From assembly GCF_000147075.1 (NCBI RefSeq), contig NC_014484.1:2125501-2189500 (forward strand): a stretch of 64,000 nucleotides of DNA, read 5' to 3'. Made by a program: the position numbers and the translations under genes. Below are positions 33,412 through 40,342 of the stretch, one piece after another. The notes beneath the pieces are model-generated. The model was not told the DNA's origin and did no database searches. It saw only the letters and a program-made list of their open reading frames with translations. Origin of the DNA: Spirochaeta thermophila DSM 6192 (GTDB lineage Bacteria > Spirochaetota > Spirochaetia > Winmispirales > Winmispiraceae). Numbering within the stretch: position 1 is the first letter of the stretch; each line of letters opens with the position of its first letter.

Positions 33412-34134
33412 ATGAAACACAATATAGCCACGCTCGCCGTCTGGGACGCCTTCCGCCAGGACGGCACGTGTCCTCTCTGCCTCCTCGAGCGGAAGCAGGA
33501 ACACCAGCTCGTCACCTCGCACCTCGAGAACATCATGGATCCCGCGACCCGTACCCTCATAGAGGAGAAAGGCTACTGCGGCCGCCACCTCCGGCTCCTC
33601 TACGAACGCAACGACCTCCTCCCCCTCGCCATCCAGCTCAAGGACATCCTCGTCTACCGGGTCGGCCGCAGACGGAAGCGGTATGACGAAGTGCGAAGAC
33701 ACGCGGAACGAGTCCCCCGCCTCATCAGGCTACTGAAGAAACGATCTCAGATCGAGGACGAGACCTGCCTCATCTGTGACGAACTCGAAGAAGGCACCTC
33801 CCTCAACATACACATCATCTTCACCCTCTGGAAAAAAGAGGAGGACTTCAGGGAAACCGCGGCCCGGTGTGCAGGCTTCTGCCTCCCCCATGAAGATCTC
33901 CTCCTCCGGGAAGCTCCCCTCCTCCTCGGAGGGAAACACCTCTCATCGTTTCTCTCCATGATAACAGCACGTCAGGAGGACCGATTCCGCACCCTCGAGG
34001 AAACCCTCTCCTACTTCATCGACCAGTACGACTACCGGAACGCGGGCCGTCCGTGGGGCACATCACGCGAGGCCGTACCACGCACCATCGAGACTCTCGC
34101 TGGTCTGATCCTGAACGAAAAGAAAGAGAAATAG
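33412..34134 (+). CDS. Cys/His-rich protein, DUF6062-like, duplicated metal motif
   Basis: A 240-residue cytosolic protein with two similar halves. Half one has C-P-L-C (about 20-23) and G-Y-C-G-R-H (~56). Half two has C-L-I-C-D (~119) and G-F-C-L-P-H (~159). Each pair can make one C2-CH zinc site or bind an iron-sulfur cluster. The overall look is that of the DUF6062 family of Firmicutes and spirochaetes, whose role is unknown. Divergent from the beta-barrel gene with ~60 bp between. A perfect hairpin directly follows the stop. Family name from memory; confidence in the motifs is high. Confidence 0.65.
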   Translation: MKHNIATLAVWDAFRQDGTCPLCLLERKQEHQLVTSHLENIMDPATRTLIEEKGYCGRHLRLLYERNDLLPLAIQLKDILVYRVGRRRKRYDEVRRHAERVPRLIRLLKKRSQIEDETCLICDELEEGTSLNIHIIFTLWKKEEDFRETAARCAGFCLPHEDLLLREAPLLLGGKHLSSFLSMITARQEDRFRTLEETLSYFIDQYDYRNAGRPWGTSREAVPRTIETLAGLILNEKKEK

Positions 34135-34156
34135 GGGAGGGCCCGTGGCCCTCCCC
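34134..34156 (-). terminator. Shared terminator hairpin
   Basis: Perfect 10-bp stem GGGGAGGGCC-cgt-GGCCCTCCCC. It begins at the last base of the upstream stop codon. The minus-strand tail is T-rich (TATTTCTCTTTC), the plus-strand tail weaker, so it mainly ends the foldase gene but may serve both. Confidence 0.75.
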
Positions 34157-34183
34157 TGTGTGCCGCCTCGACACATTTCCTCT

Positions 34184-35194
34184 TCAGTAGATCTCTATCT
34201 CCGCCTTCCCCTTGAGTTCCTCAACCAAGGCGTTGATGGCTTCTGAACTCTTCTGTTGGAGGAGCATCTCCTTGAGCTGATCCTTCACCTCTTCGAAGGA
34301 CGCCTTGCCTGCTTCCTGTTTGTCGGTGACCTGGATGAGGTGGAGCCCGTACTCGGTACGCACCACGTCGCTCACCTGGTTCACCTCGAGGGCGAAAGCG
34401 GCCTCCTCAAACGCGGGAACCATCTGGCCCCTGCCGAAGAATCCAAGGTCACCACCGTTGGGGGCGGAAGGTCCCTCGGAGTAGGTCCTCGCGAGCTCGG
34501 CGAAGTCGGCTCCCTGCTTCAACTTCTCCTGTACTTCATGGATCTTCGCATACGCGGCCTCTTCCTCTTCCTTGGAAGCATCCGGATCAAGGCGGATGAG
34601 GATGTGACGCGCCCTGATCTGTTCGGGCTGCTCGAACTGTTCCGGATTCTCGTCGTAGTACGCCCTCGCCTCCTCGTCGCTCACCGAGAGATGTTTGGTC
34701 ACCTTCTCATCCACCACCTGCTGGAGGAGGAAGGCCCGGGAGAGCTCCTCACGGAATTCCTCCTCGGTATAGCCCGCCTGTGCAAGGATGTTCTTGAAGG
34801 TCTCCTCGGATCCCGACTGGAGCTTGTACTGCTCTATCTGGGCCTCCACCTGGGCCTGATCGACCGACAACCCCATCCTCTTCGCCTCCTGGAGGAGGAG
34901 GAGTCTCCCTATGAGCACGTCCAGGACCTGTTCCCTCAGCTTCTGCTCCTCTTCCGGCGACACCTCCATGCCGTACTGCTGATACTGCGCGACGTACCTC
35001 TGGACCTCCCTCTCCACCTCCTTCGAAGGCACCTCCTCCCCGTTCACCCTTGCCGCCACCTCCCCGGAAGCGGGAGCCGCCGCCTGCACCTCCGCCGCCT
35101 CCCCTCCCTTCGCCTCTCCCTTCCCACCGGCGCACGCCGGAAACACGGCGAGCACCAATGCCGCTAACACACATACGATGGTTCTTGTTTTCAT
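34184..35194 (-). CDS. PpiC/SurA-type peptidyl-prolyl isomerase lipoprotein
   Basis: A 336-residue envelope foldase. The N-terminus M-K-T-R-T-I-V-C... ends in F-P-A-C-A-G-G, a relaxed spirochaete lipobox. After an Ala/Glu linker comes a SurA_N-like helical region (V-A-A-R-V-N-G-E-E-V-P, ~45-185). A parvulin domain follows (~190-290) with A-R-H-I-L-I, F-A-E-L-A-R-T-Y-S-E-G-P-S, G-G-D-L-G-F-F-G-R-G-Q-M-V-P and G-L-H-L-I-Q-V. It probably helps fold outer-membrane or periplasmic proteins. AAGGGG lies before ATG 35194. Confidence 0.9.
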   Translation of the reverse strand: MKTRTIVCVLAALVLAVFPACAGGKGEAKGGEAAEVQAAAPASGEVAARVNGEEVPSKEVEREVQRYVAQYQQYGMEVSPEEEQKLREQVLDVLIGRLLLLQEAKRMGLSVDQAQVEAQIEQYKLQSGSEETFKNILAQAGYTEEEFREELSRAFLLQQVVDEKVTKHLSVSDEEARAYYDENPEQFEQPEQIRARHILIRLDPDASKEEEEAAYAKIHEVQEKLKQGADFAELARTYSEGPSAPNGGDLGFFGRGQMVPAFEEAAFALEVNQVSDVVRTEYGLHLIQVTDKQEAGKASFEEVKDQLKEMLLQQKSSEAINALVEELKGKAEIEIY

Positions 35195-35206
35195 GTCATC
35201 CCCTTG

Positions 35207-35250
35207 GGTAGATATCGATCTACCATACTCCATCGGGTCGGTTTTGACCA
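35207..35250 (-). promoter_or_regulatory. Promoter with an operator-like inverted repeat
   Basis: Minus strand TGGTCA (35250-35245), 17 nt, TATGGT (35227-35222). A perfect repeat GGTAGAT-4nt-ATCTACC (35207-35224) overlaps the end of the -10 and the expected start site, so a repressor could act here on the foldase gene. Confidence 0.5.
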
Positions 35251-35254
35251 CCCT

Positions 35255-36640
35255 TTACCGGAGGGCCGGCATCGGCTCCCTCTCCATCATCGACCGTATG
35301 GTACGAGGCACCCACAAGGCAGCGGTGAGCGCGGTAGAGAGGTTGGCGAAGATGAGCCCGAACCAGACACCCCGTATCCCCAGGTGGAGCACATAGACGA
35401 AGAAGAGCACCGCAGGCACGGCGAGGAGTACGAGCCGCAGGAGCACGAGGAGGAGCCCCGCCCATCCCTTTCCTATGGCCTGAAAGAACGATCTGCCCAG
35501 GATCCCGAACGAAGCGAAGATGAAGGCGTACTCCATGGTGCGGACCTGGGCCACCGCATAGGAGAGGACCTCGGGTACATCGGTGAAAAGCGAGAAGATC
35601 CTCGGCGCGAACACCACGATGGCGAGCACGATCACCGTCACCGTGGCCACCGAGACCCTGAGCGCCACGTGCCAGATGCTGAGCATCCGATCGTAGAGTC
35701 TCCTCCCGAAGTTCTGCCCCATCATGGTCACAAGGGCCGAAGCCACGGCGAAGATGGGCATGAGGATGGCCTGATCGAACCGCCCGCAGAGGGTGAAGGC
35801 CGTGAGCGCGAGGGGATCTATGGCGATCACGATCCGGTTGAAGATGAGAAAGCTCAAGGACATGATCGCCTGTCCCAGGGTCTGGGGGAAGCCCACCGAG
35901 AAGATCTCGGCCATCACCTTGCCCCGTATCCCCGAGAGCCGTATGTGGATGGGAACCCTCGTCTTTCCTGCGAGAAAGACGTACACCACATAGAGGAAGC
36001 CGATCCCCTGGGCGAGCACCGTGGCGAGGGCCGCGCCCTTTATCCCCCATCCGAAGAGGAAGATGAACACAGGATCGAGGACGATGTTGAGAACCGTCCC
36101 GATGATCATCGATCGCATCACGTAGTTCACGAGCCCCTCACCCTGGAGCACCCCGATGAGGGTGTTCTGCATGAAGATGAACGCAGCACCGGGGAGGATG
36201 TAGGTGAAATACTCCAGGGCCCGCATGTAGTAGTCGCCTTCGGCTCCCAATGCACCGACGAGCTGCTCCTTGAGCAGATACCCCCCTGCGAGCATCGCCA
36301 CAGAGATGAGGACAGCCATGAATATCCCCGAATCGGCTGCCGCGTCGAGTTTTTCTTCGTTCTCCTCACCCACGGCCCGGGCGACGAGTGAGGCCGTACC
36401 CACCATGAGCCCATTCCCCAAAGCCATGAAGAAAAAGAGCAGCGGGAAGATGATACCGATCCCCCCCACGAGCGAGGGGTCTTCCAGATCGATCCAGCTT
36501 ATCCACACCGTGTCGGTGATGTTGTAGAGGAGCTGAAAGAACATCCCCGCGAAGATGGGGAGAGAGAGACGAACGAGGAGCGGCAGAACCGGACCGGAGA
36601 ACATCTGATCCTGAAACCGAGAGTTGCGCACCTGCTGCAC
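35255..36640 (-). CDS. MATE-family multidrug/sodium antiporter
   Basis: A 461-residue inner-membrane exporter with twelve helices in two pseudo-repeats. The start of repeat one reads L-P-L-L-V-R-L-S-L-P-I-F-A-G-M-F-F-Q-L-L-Y-N-I-T-D-T, the usual MATE opening, with D-T-V-W-I near residue 44. V-G-T-A-S-L-V-A-R-A-V-G follows at ~80. It expels cationic compounds using Na+ or H+. GTG start with GGAGG 7 nt upstream. It has its own promoter with a 14-bp palindrome. Confidence 0.9.
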   Translation of the reverse strand: MQQVRNSRFQDQMFSGPVLPLLVRLSLPIFAGMFFQLLYNITDTVWISWIDLEDPSLVGGIGIIFPLLFFFMALGNGLMVGTASLVARAVGEENEEKLDAAADSGIFMAVLISVAMLAGGYLLKEQLVGALGAEGDYYMRALEYFTYILPGAAFIFMQNTLIGVLQGEGLVNYVMRSMIIGTVLNIVLDPVFIFLFGWGIKGAALATVLAQGIGFLYVVYVFLAGKTRVPIHIRLSGIRGKVMAEIFSVGFPQTLGQAIMSLSFLIFNRIVIAIDPLALTAFTLCGRFDQAILMPIFAVASALVTMMGQNFGRRLYDRMLSIWHVALRVSVATVTVIVLAIVVFAPRIFSLFTDVPEVLSYAVAQVRTMEYAFIFASFGILGRSFFQAIGKGWAGLLLVLLRLVLLAVPAVLFFVYVLHLGIRGVWFGLIFANLSTALTAALWVPRTIRSMMEREPMPALR

Positions 36641-36676
36641 GAGAGTTCCTCCGAATCGTATGAATGATACGAGTGA

Positions 36677-36705
36677 ACGATACTAAATATTAGACGTCTA
36701 ATCAA
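36677..36705 (-). promoter_or_regulatory. Promoter and palindromic operator of the MATE gene
   Basis: TTGATT (36705-36700), 17 nt, TATCGT (36682-36677). The spacer holds a perfect 14-bp palindrome ATTAGACGTCTAAT (36689-36702) that also covers part of the -35, typical for a repressor site. Confidence 0.6.
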
Positions 36706-36760
36706 GCAAAATCGGCCAGAAGGACAGGCGCGTGGCCGTGCCCCGCCACTTCATGAGATA

Positions 36761-37039
36761 CTACACCGGTACGCTCGGCTTCCTGAGAAACCACGCAACG
36801 GATCCTAACGTCTTCGAAAGGTCGAGAAAAATCGTAGCTGCAGGCTTCCACTCCTTAGGACGATACGCATACACCACCCCCATATACTCCCAGTACTCAT
36901 TCCCATCCTTGTCCTTACCAAGATACGTATCCCTTTCCGGTAGGATCTTCTTCCCCGTCCGATACTCAAACCACGTCGCATAGTCCCTCGTCGCAAGCTC
37001 ACCCCGTATGAACAGACGCCCCTCCTCGTCTACCCTCAC
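36761..37039 (-). CDS. Small protein of unknown function, 92 residues
   Basis: I do not recognise it. It starts at a GTG that overlaps the pyrC stop (GTGA, 37036-37039) and would be translated by coupling. It is Tyr, Trp, Lys and Asp-rich (A-T-W-F-E-Y-R-T-G-K-K, W-E-Y-M-G-V-V-Y-A-Y-R-P-K-E-W-K-P), with A/T-ending codons much commoner than in its neighbours. That could mean recent arrival. There is no signal peptide; a weak hydrophobic segment lies near the C-terminus. It is the last gene of the MFS-PLC-pyrC operon. Confidence 0.55.
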   Translation of the reverse strand: MRVDEEGRLFIRGELATRDYATWFEYRTGKKILPERDTYLGKDKDGNEYWEYMGVVYAYRPKEWKPAATIFLDLSKTLGSVAWFLRKPSVPV

Positions 37040-38046
37040 CTCCCCTTTTCTACCACCCTCCAACCGAGGCGCATCCCGGCGCAGGCGGGCACCACCCCGT
37101 GATACTCGGCCGGCACGACCCACTCCTCCTTCCGGAGCACCACCCTCTCCTCGTTGAGCAGGAGGCCGTAGAACCGCGCCCCACGCTCGCTCACAAACCC
37201 CTCGAGCACCCCGAGCACGCCGTGTGCCTCGAAGAGCGAGGCCAGGGCCTCAAGGGCGTACGGCGCAGTGTAGCACCCCGCCGCACCCTCCCGCTCCTTC
37301 TTCTCGCGGGGGTGAGGCGCGCTGTCGGAGCCGAAGAAGAAGTGCGGATCGCCCGAGAAGGCGGCCTCGCGAAGGGCATCCCTGTCTGCCGACGTCTTCA
37401 CCACGGGCTTGCAGAACAGGTGAGGGTTGAGCCTTCCGCCCAACAGGTCATCGAGGGTGAAGAGGAGGTGGTGGAGAGTGATAGTCCCCGCCACCTTGTC
37501 GGGGGGGAGGGTCCTGATCAACGCCACCGTGCGGGCGTCCGAGACGTGCTCGAAGACGATCCTCAGCGAGGGAACGGCGTGGTGGATGCGGAGAAAGGTC
37601 TCGTGGAACGCCGCCTCCCGCTCCAGGACGGGCGCACCGGGCGACTCGGCGTGGATGCACAGGACCAGCCCCTCCTCCGCCATGGCCTCGAAGACCGGGA
37701 AGAGCCCCTCCACGTCGCGCACCCCGTCCTCGGCATGGGTGGTGACCCCCTCGGGGTAGAGCTTGCCCGCCACCGCCCCTGCCTCCTTGAGGGAACGCAC
37801 GAGGCCCGCATCCATGTGGGGGAGTATCTTGAACGTGAGCAGGGGGGTGAAGCCCGGAGCCGCCTCCTCGATCTGCCTTCCATACGCGCGCACGGACTCG
37901 GGCGAGGCGAGCGGGGGGAGGGTGTTGGGCATCACAAGGCCCCGCGCGAACGATCGCGCCGCATCCCGGGCATAGGCGACGAGCTGTGCCCCCTGACGCA
38001 GGTGGAGGTGCATGTCGTCTGCGGCCCTCATCTCCAGATACTGCAT
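37036..38046 (-). CDS. pyrC: Dihydroorotase
   Basis: A 336-residue zinc amidohydrolase closing carbamoyl-aspartate to dihydroorotate in pyrimidine synthesis. This is the short, E. coli-type (class II) form. Metal ligands: D-M-H-L-H-L-R (HxH), the carboxylated Lys in G-K-L-Y-P-E-G-V-T-T, C-I-H-A-E-S, F-E-H-V-S-D and the catalytic Asp in F-G-S-D-S-A-P-H. GAAGGAG precedes the ATG. The start overlaps the upstream phospholipase-like gene by 19 bp. No other pyr genes are near. Confidence 0.94.
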   Translation of the reverse strand: MQYLEMRAADDMHLHLRQGAQLVAYARDAARSFARGLVMPNTLPPLASPESVRAYGRQIEEAAPGFTPLLTFKILPHMDAGLVRSLKEAGAVAGKLYPEGVTTHAEDGVRDVEGLFPVFEAMAEEGLVLCIHAESPGAPVLEREAAFHETFLRIHHAVPSLRIVFEHVSDARTVALIRTLPPDKVAGTITLHHLLFTLDDLLGGRLNPHLFCKPVVKTSADRDALREAAFSGDPHFFFGSDSAPHPREKKEREGAAGCYTAPYALEALASLFEAHGVLGVLEGFVSERGARFYGLLLNEERVVLRKEEWVVPAEYHGVVPACAGMRLGWRVVEKGR

Positions 38047-38966
38047 AGAGGCTCCTTCTCCACGTCGAAGTACTGCATGGGCCTCCCGTCGTCCACCGGA
38101 AGCCCCGTCTCAAGGCACGGCCCGGGGGGCCACCCCTCCGGCCCCTCCTCCTCCAGCATCCGCACGTACCCCCTCCCCCGCTCCACCGCCTCCTCCATCA
38201 ACTCCTCCACCCTCGTCCGCCGCACCTCGCCCGTCACCGGGTGCCGCCACTCCACCGGCCGCCCCCACACCCCACGCATCCGGGCGAACCGCTCCCGGTA
38301 GAAGAGCCCGCGGAAGCTCCGCAGGGCCGGCACCACGGCCGATGCCGCATCCACCCACCGGGCCGCACGCTCCGAGAAGAACAGCCCCTGCAGCGCCCCG
38401 TGCCCCCACACCGCCCGCCGGACCGGCCCCACCCGGCCTCCATCCAGGAACCACGCCCGCCCGAGCACCTCCAGCACCCCCCTCTCCCCCCGGTACGGCC
38501 CCACCATCCTCGCCACCCGCCCCCCGAACGGCACCTCGTGCCGCTCCATCACGTACAGGTCGAGCACCGTCTCCAGGACGTAGTGCCGATACGTGCTCCC
38601 CTCCCTCACCCGCTCCTCCCCCGCCTCCCGGCACCCCGTAAGGTGGAAGACCATGGGGTGGAAGACCACATCGGCCGCCACGTGCGTGAGCCACCCCGCC
38701 ACCAGGGCATCCCGCACCGCACCCCCCTCCCCCTCCATCGCACACCGCAGCCCCGCGAAGCTCTCCATCCCCCCCTTCCCGTGCACCCGCTCCCCCGCCT
38801 CACGCACCTCCCTCGACGGCGCAGGCACGTAGAAGAGCGAGTCGGGCGCCACCGCGCCGTACAGGAAGAGCCCCGGGTGTGCCTCGACCGCCCTCCGCAC
38901 CCTCCCCCGATGGAGCCCCTCCGCCACCCTCCGGGCGATCGCCCAGTGCATCACCTCCTTCGGCAC
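38028..38966 (-). CDS. Zinc-dependent phospholipase C-like protein
   Basis: A 312-residue protein with the bacterial zinc-dependent phospholipase C pattern (Zn_dep_PLPC): M-H-W-A-I-A-R-R at the start, then G-L-F-L-Y-G-A-V-A-P-D, H-G-K-G-G and W-L-T-H-V-A-A-D-V-V-F-H-P with V-F-H-L-T-G. These supply His and Asp metal ligands. It has no signal peptide, so it may act in the cytosol on an unknown phosphoester, unlike secreted toxins. GTG start directly after the TAG of the MFS gene. Coding-strand codons are very G-rich in position three. Its end overlaps pyrC by 19 bp. Confidence 0.72.
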   Translation of the reverse strand: MPKEVMHWAIARRVAEGLHRGRVRRAVEAHPGLFLYGAVAPDSLFYVPAPSREVREAGERVHGKGGMESFAGLRCAMEGEGGAVRDALVAGWLTHVAADVVFHPMVFHLTGCREAGEERVREGSTYRHYVLETVLDLYVMERHEVPFGGRVARMVGPYRGERGVLEVLGRAWFLDGGRVGPVRRAVWGHGALQGLFFSERAARWVDAASAVVPALRSFRGLFYRERFARMRGVWGRPVEWRHPVTGEVRRTRVEELMEEAVERGRGYVRMLEEEGPEGWPPGPCLETGLPVDDGRPMQYFDVEKEPLCSIWR

Positions 38967-40238
38967 CTAGGCCCCCTTCCGCTCCAACCCCCGCTCCACC
39001 AGGAGGAGGACAAGCCCTATGAGGAACAGCAGGTTCACGCTGAAGATCCCCGCCGCCGTGTGGCGCGTGAGATCGGTGAAGAACCCCACCAACGCCGGCC
39101 CCATGATCGCCGCGAACTTCCCCATCACGTCGAAGAACCCGAAGAACTCCGCCGACTTCTCCTTGGGCACGAGCCTCCCGTAGTACGAACGACTCAGCGA
39201 CTGCACCCCGCCCTGCGCCGTCCCCACCAGCACCGCGATCACCCAGAAGACCGCAGTCTTCACCCCCAACGAAGGGATGAACGGCAACGACGTGGCGAGC
39301 AGGGTGATCACGAAGTACGTGGCGATCCCCACGAAGAGCATGGTACGGGTGGAGAACCGGTCCGCGAGCCTCCCGTAGAGGAGCGAGCACGGAAAGGCCA
39401 CGAACTGCACCACGAGGAGCACGACCAGCAGGGTGGTCTGGCCCAGCCCTATGTCCATCCCTATGGGAATCGCCATCTTGATGATCGTCACCACGCCATC
39501 GATGTAGAAGAAGTAGGCCAGGAGGAAGACGAAGAGGGCCTTGTACCGGGCCACGTTCTTGAAGGTGTGGTAGAGCCTCCCGAAGGCCTCGCGCACCGGC
39601 CGGCCAGAGTGTTCCACAAAGTAGTTTTGTCTCACAAAGAGGAAGAACGGGATGCTGAAGACCGCCCACCACGCCGCCGCGATGAGGAACGAGGCCCGCA
39701 CCATGGGCACCTGGCTCTCGAGCCCCAACTGCGAGTGGAAGAGGATGAGCACCATGGCGAGGAGGAACGGGATGCTCCCCCCGATGTAGCCCCACCCATA
39801 CCCGCTCGCCGACACCCAGTCCATGCGCTCGGAGGAGGTCACGTCCACTACGAACGAATCGTAGAAGATGTTCGCCCCCGAGAAGCCGATCACCGAGGCT
39901 ATGAAGAGCACGAGCCCCGTGGCCCACTGCCCCTCCACCACGAAGGCGATCCCCGCGGTGGCGAGCACCCCCAACAGGAAGAAGACCGAGAAAAACCGCT
40001 TCTTGGAGTTGCGGTAATCGGCCAGGGCCCCCAGGATCGGGGCCAGGAAGGCCACCACCAGGGAGGCGAAGCTGTTCGCATACCCGAGCAGGGCCGTGGA
40101 CCGGTGCGCCTCCATCCCCGAGGCGAGCACCCCCTTGAAGAACATGGGAAAGATCACCGTCATCACGATCATGGTGTGCGCAGAGTTCGCCCAGTCGTAG
40201 AGCACCCAGCTGCGCTCCTGGGTCGTCATGCCTTTCAC
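38967..40238 (-). CDS. MFS transporter, Atg22/UMF1-like
   Basis: A ~423-residue transporter with 12 helices. The N-terminal W-V-L-Y-D-W-A-N-S-A-H-T and later G-A-L-A-D-Y-R-N-S-K-K-R-F-F motif, plus Y-D-S-F-V-V-D-V-T-S, match the Atg22-like (UMF1) branch of the major facilitator superfamily. In yeast that branch exports amino acids from the vacuole; the bacterial substrate is unknown. The GTG at 40238 has AAGGAGG 6 nt upstream; ATG 40229 is the alternative. First gene of the MFS, phospholipase-like, pyrC, 36761 operon. Confidence 0.82.
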   Translation of the reverse strand: MKGMTTQERSWVLYDWANSAHTMIVMTVIFPMFFKGVLASGMEAHRSTALLGYANSFASLVVAFLAPILGALADYRNSKKRFFSVFFLLGVLATAGIAFVVEGQWATGLVLFIASVIGFSGANIFYDSFVVDVTSSERMDWVSASGYGWGYIGGSIPFLLAMVLILFHSQLGLESQVPMVRASFLIAAAWWAVFSIPFFLFVRQNYFVEHSGRPVREAFGRLYHTFKNVARYKALFVFLLAYFFYIDGVVTIIKMAIPIGMDIGLGQTTLLVVLLVVQFVAFPCSLLYGRLADRFSTRTMLFVGIATYFVITLLATSLPFIPSLGVKTAVFWVIAVLVGTAQGGVQSLSRSYYGRLVPKEKSAEFFGFFDVMGKFAAIMGPALVGFFTDLTRHTAAGIFSVNLLFLIGLVLLLVERGLERKGA

Positions 40239-40266
40239 CACCCACCTCCTTGCACCGATTTCCCCC

Positions 40267-40294
40267 ATTGTACCGCATCTCTGTTAAAACGCAA
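40267..40294 (-). promoter_or_regulatory. Promoter for the MFS-pyrC operon
   Basis: Minus strand TTGCGT (40294-40289), 16 nt, TACAAT (40272-40267), about 30 nt upstream of the GTG. Confidence 0.6.
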
Positions 40295-40342
40295 TGAAAA
40301 CCTCTCTCGGGTGCGCCCCATGCCACCGGCCATGGCCCCCTC

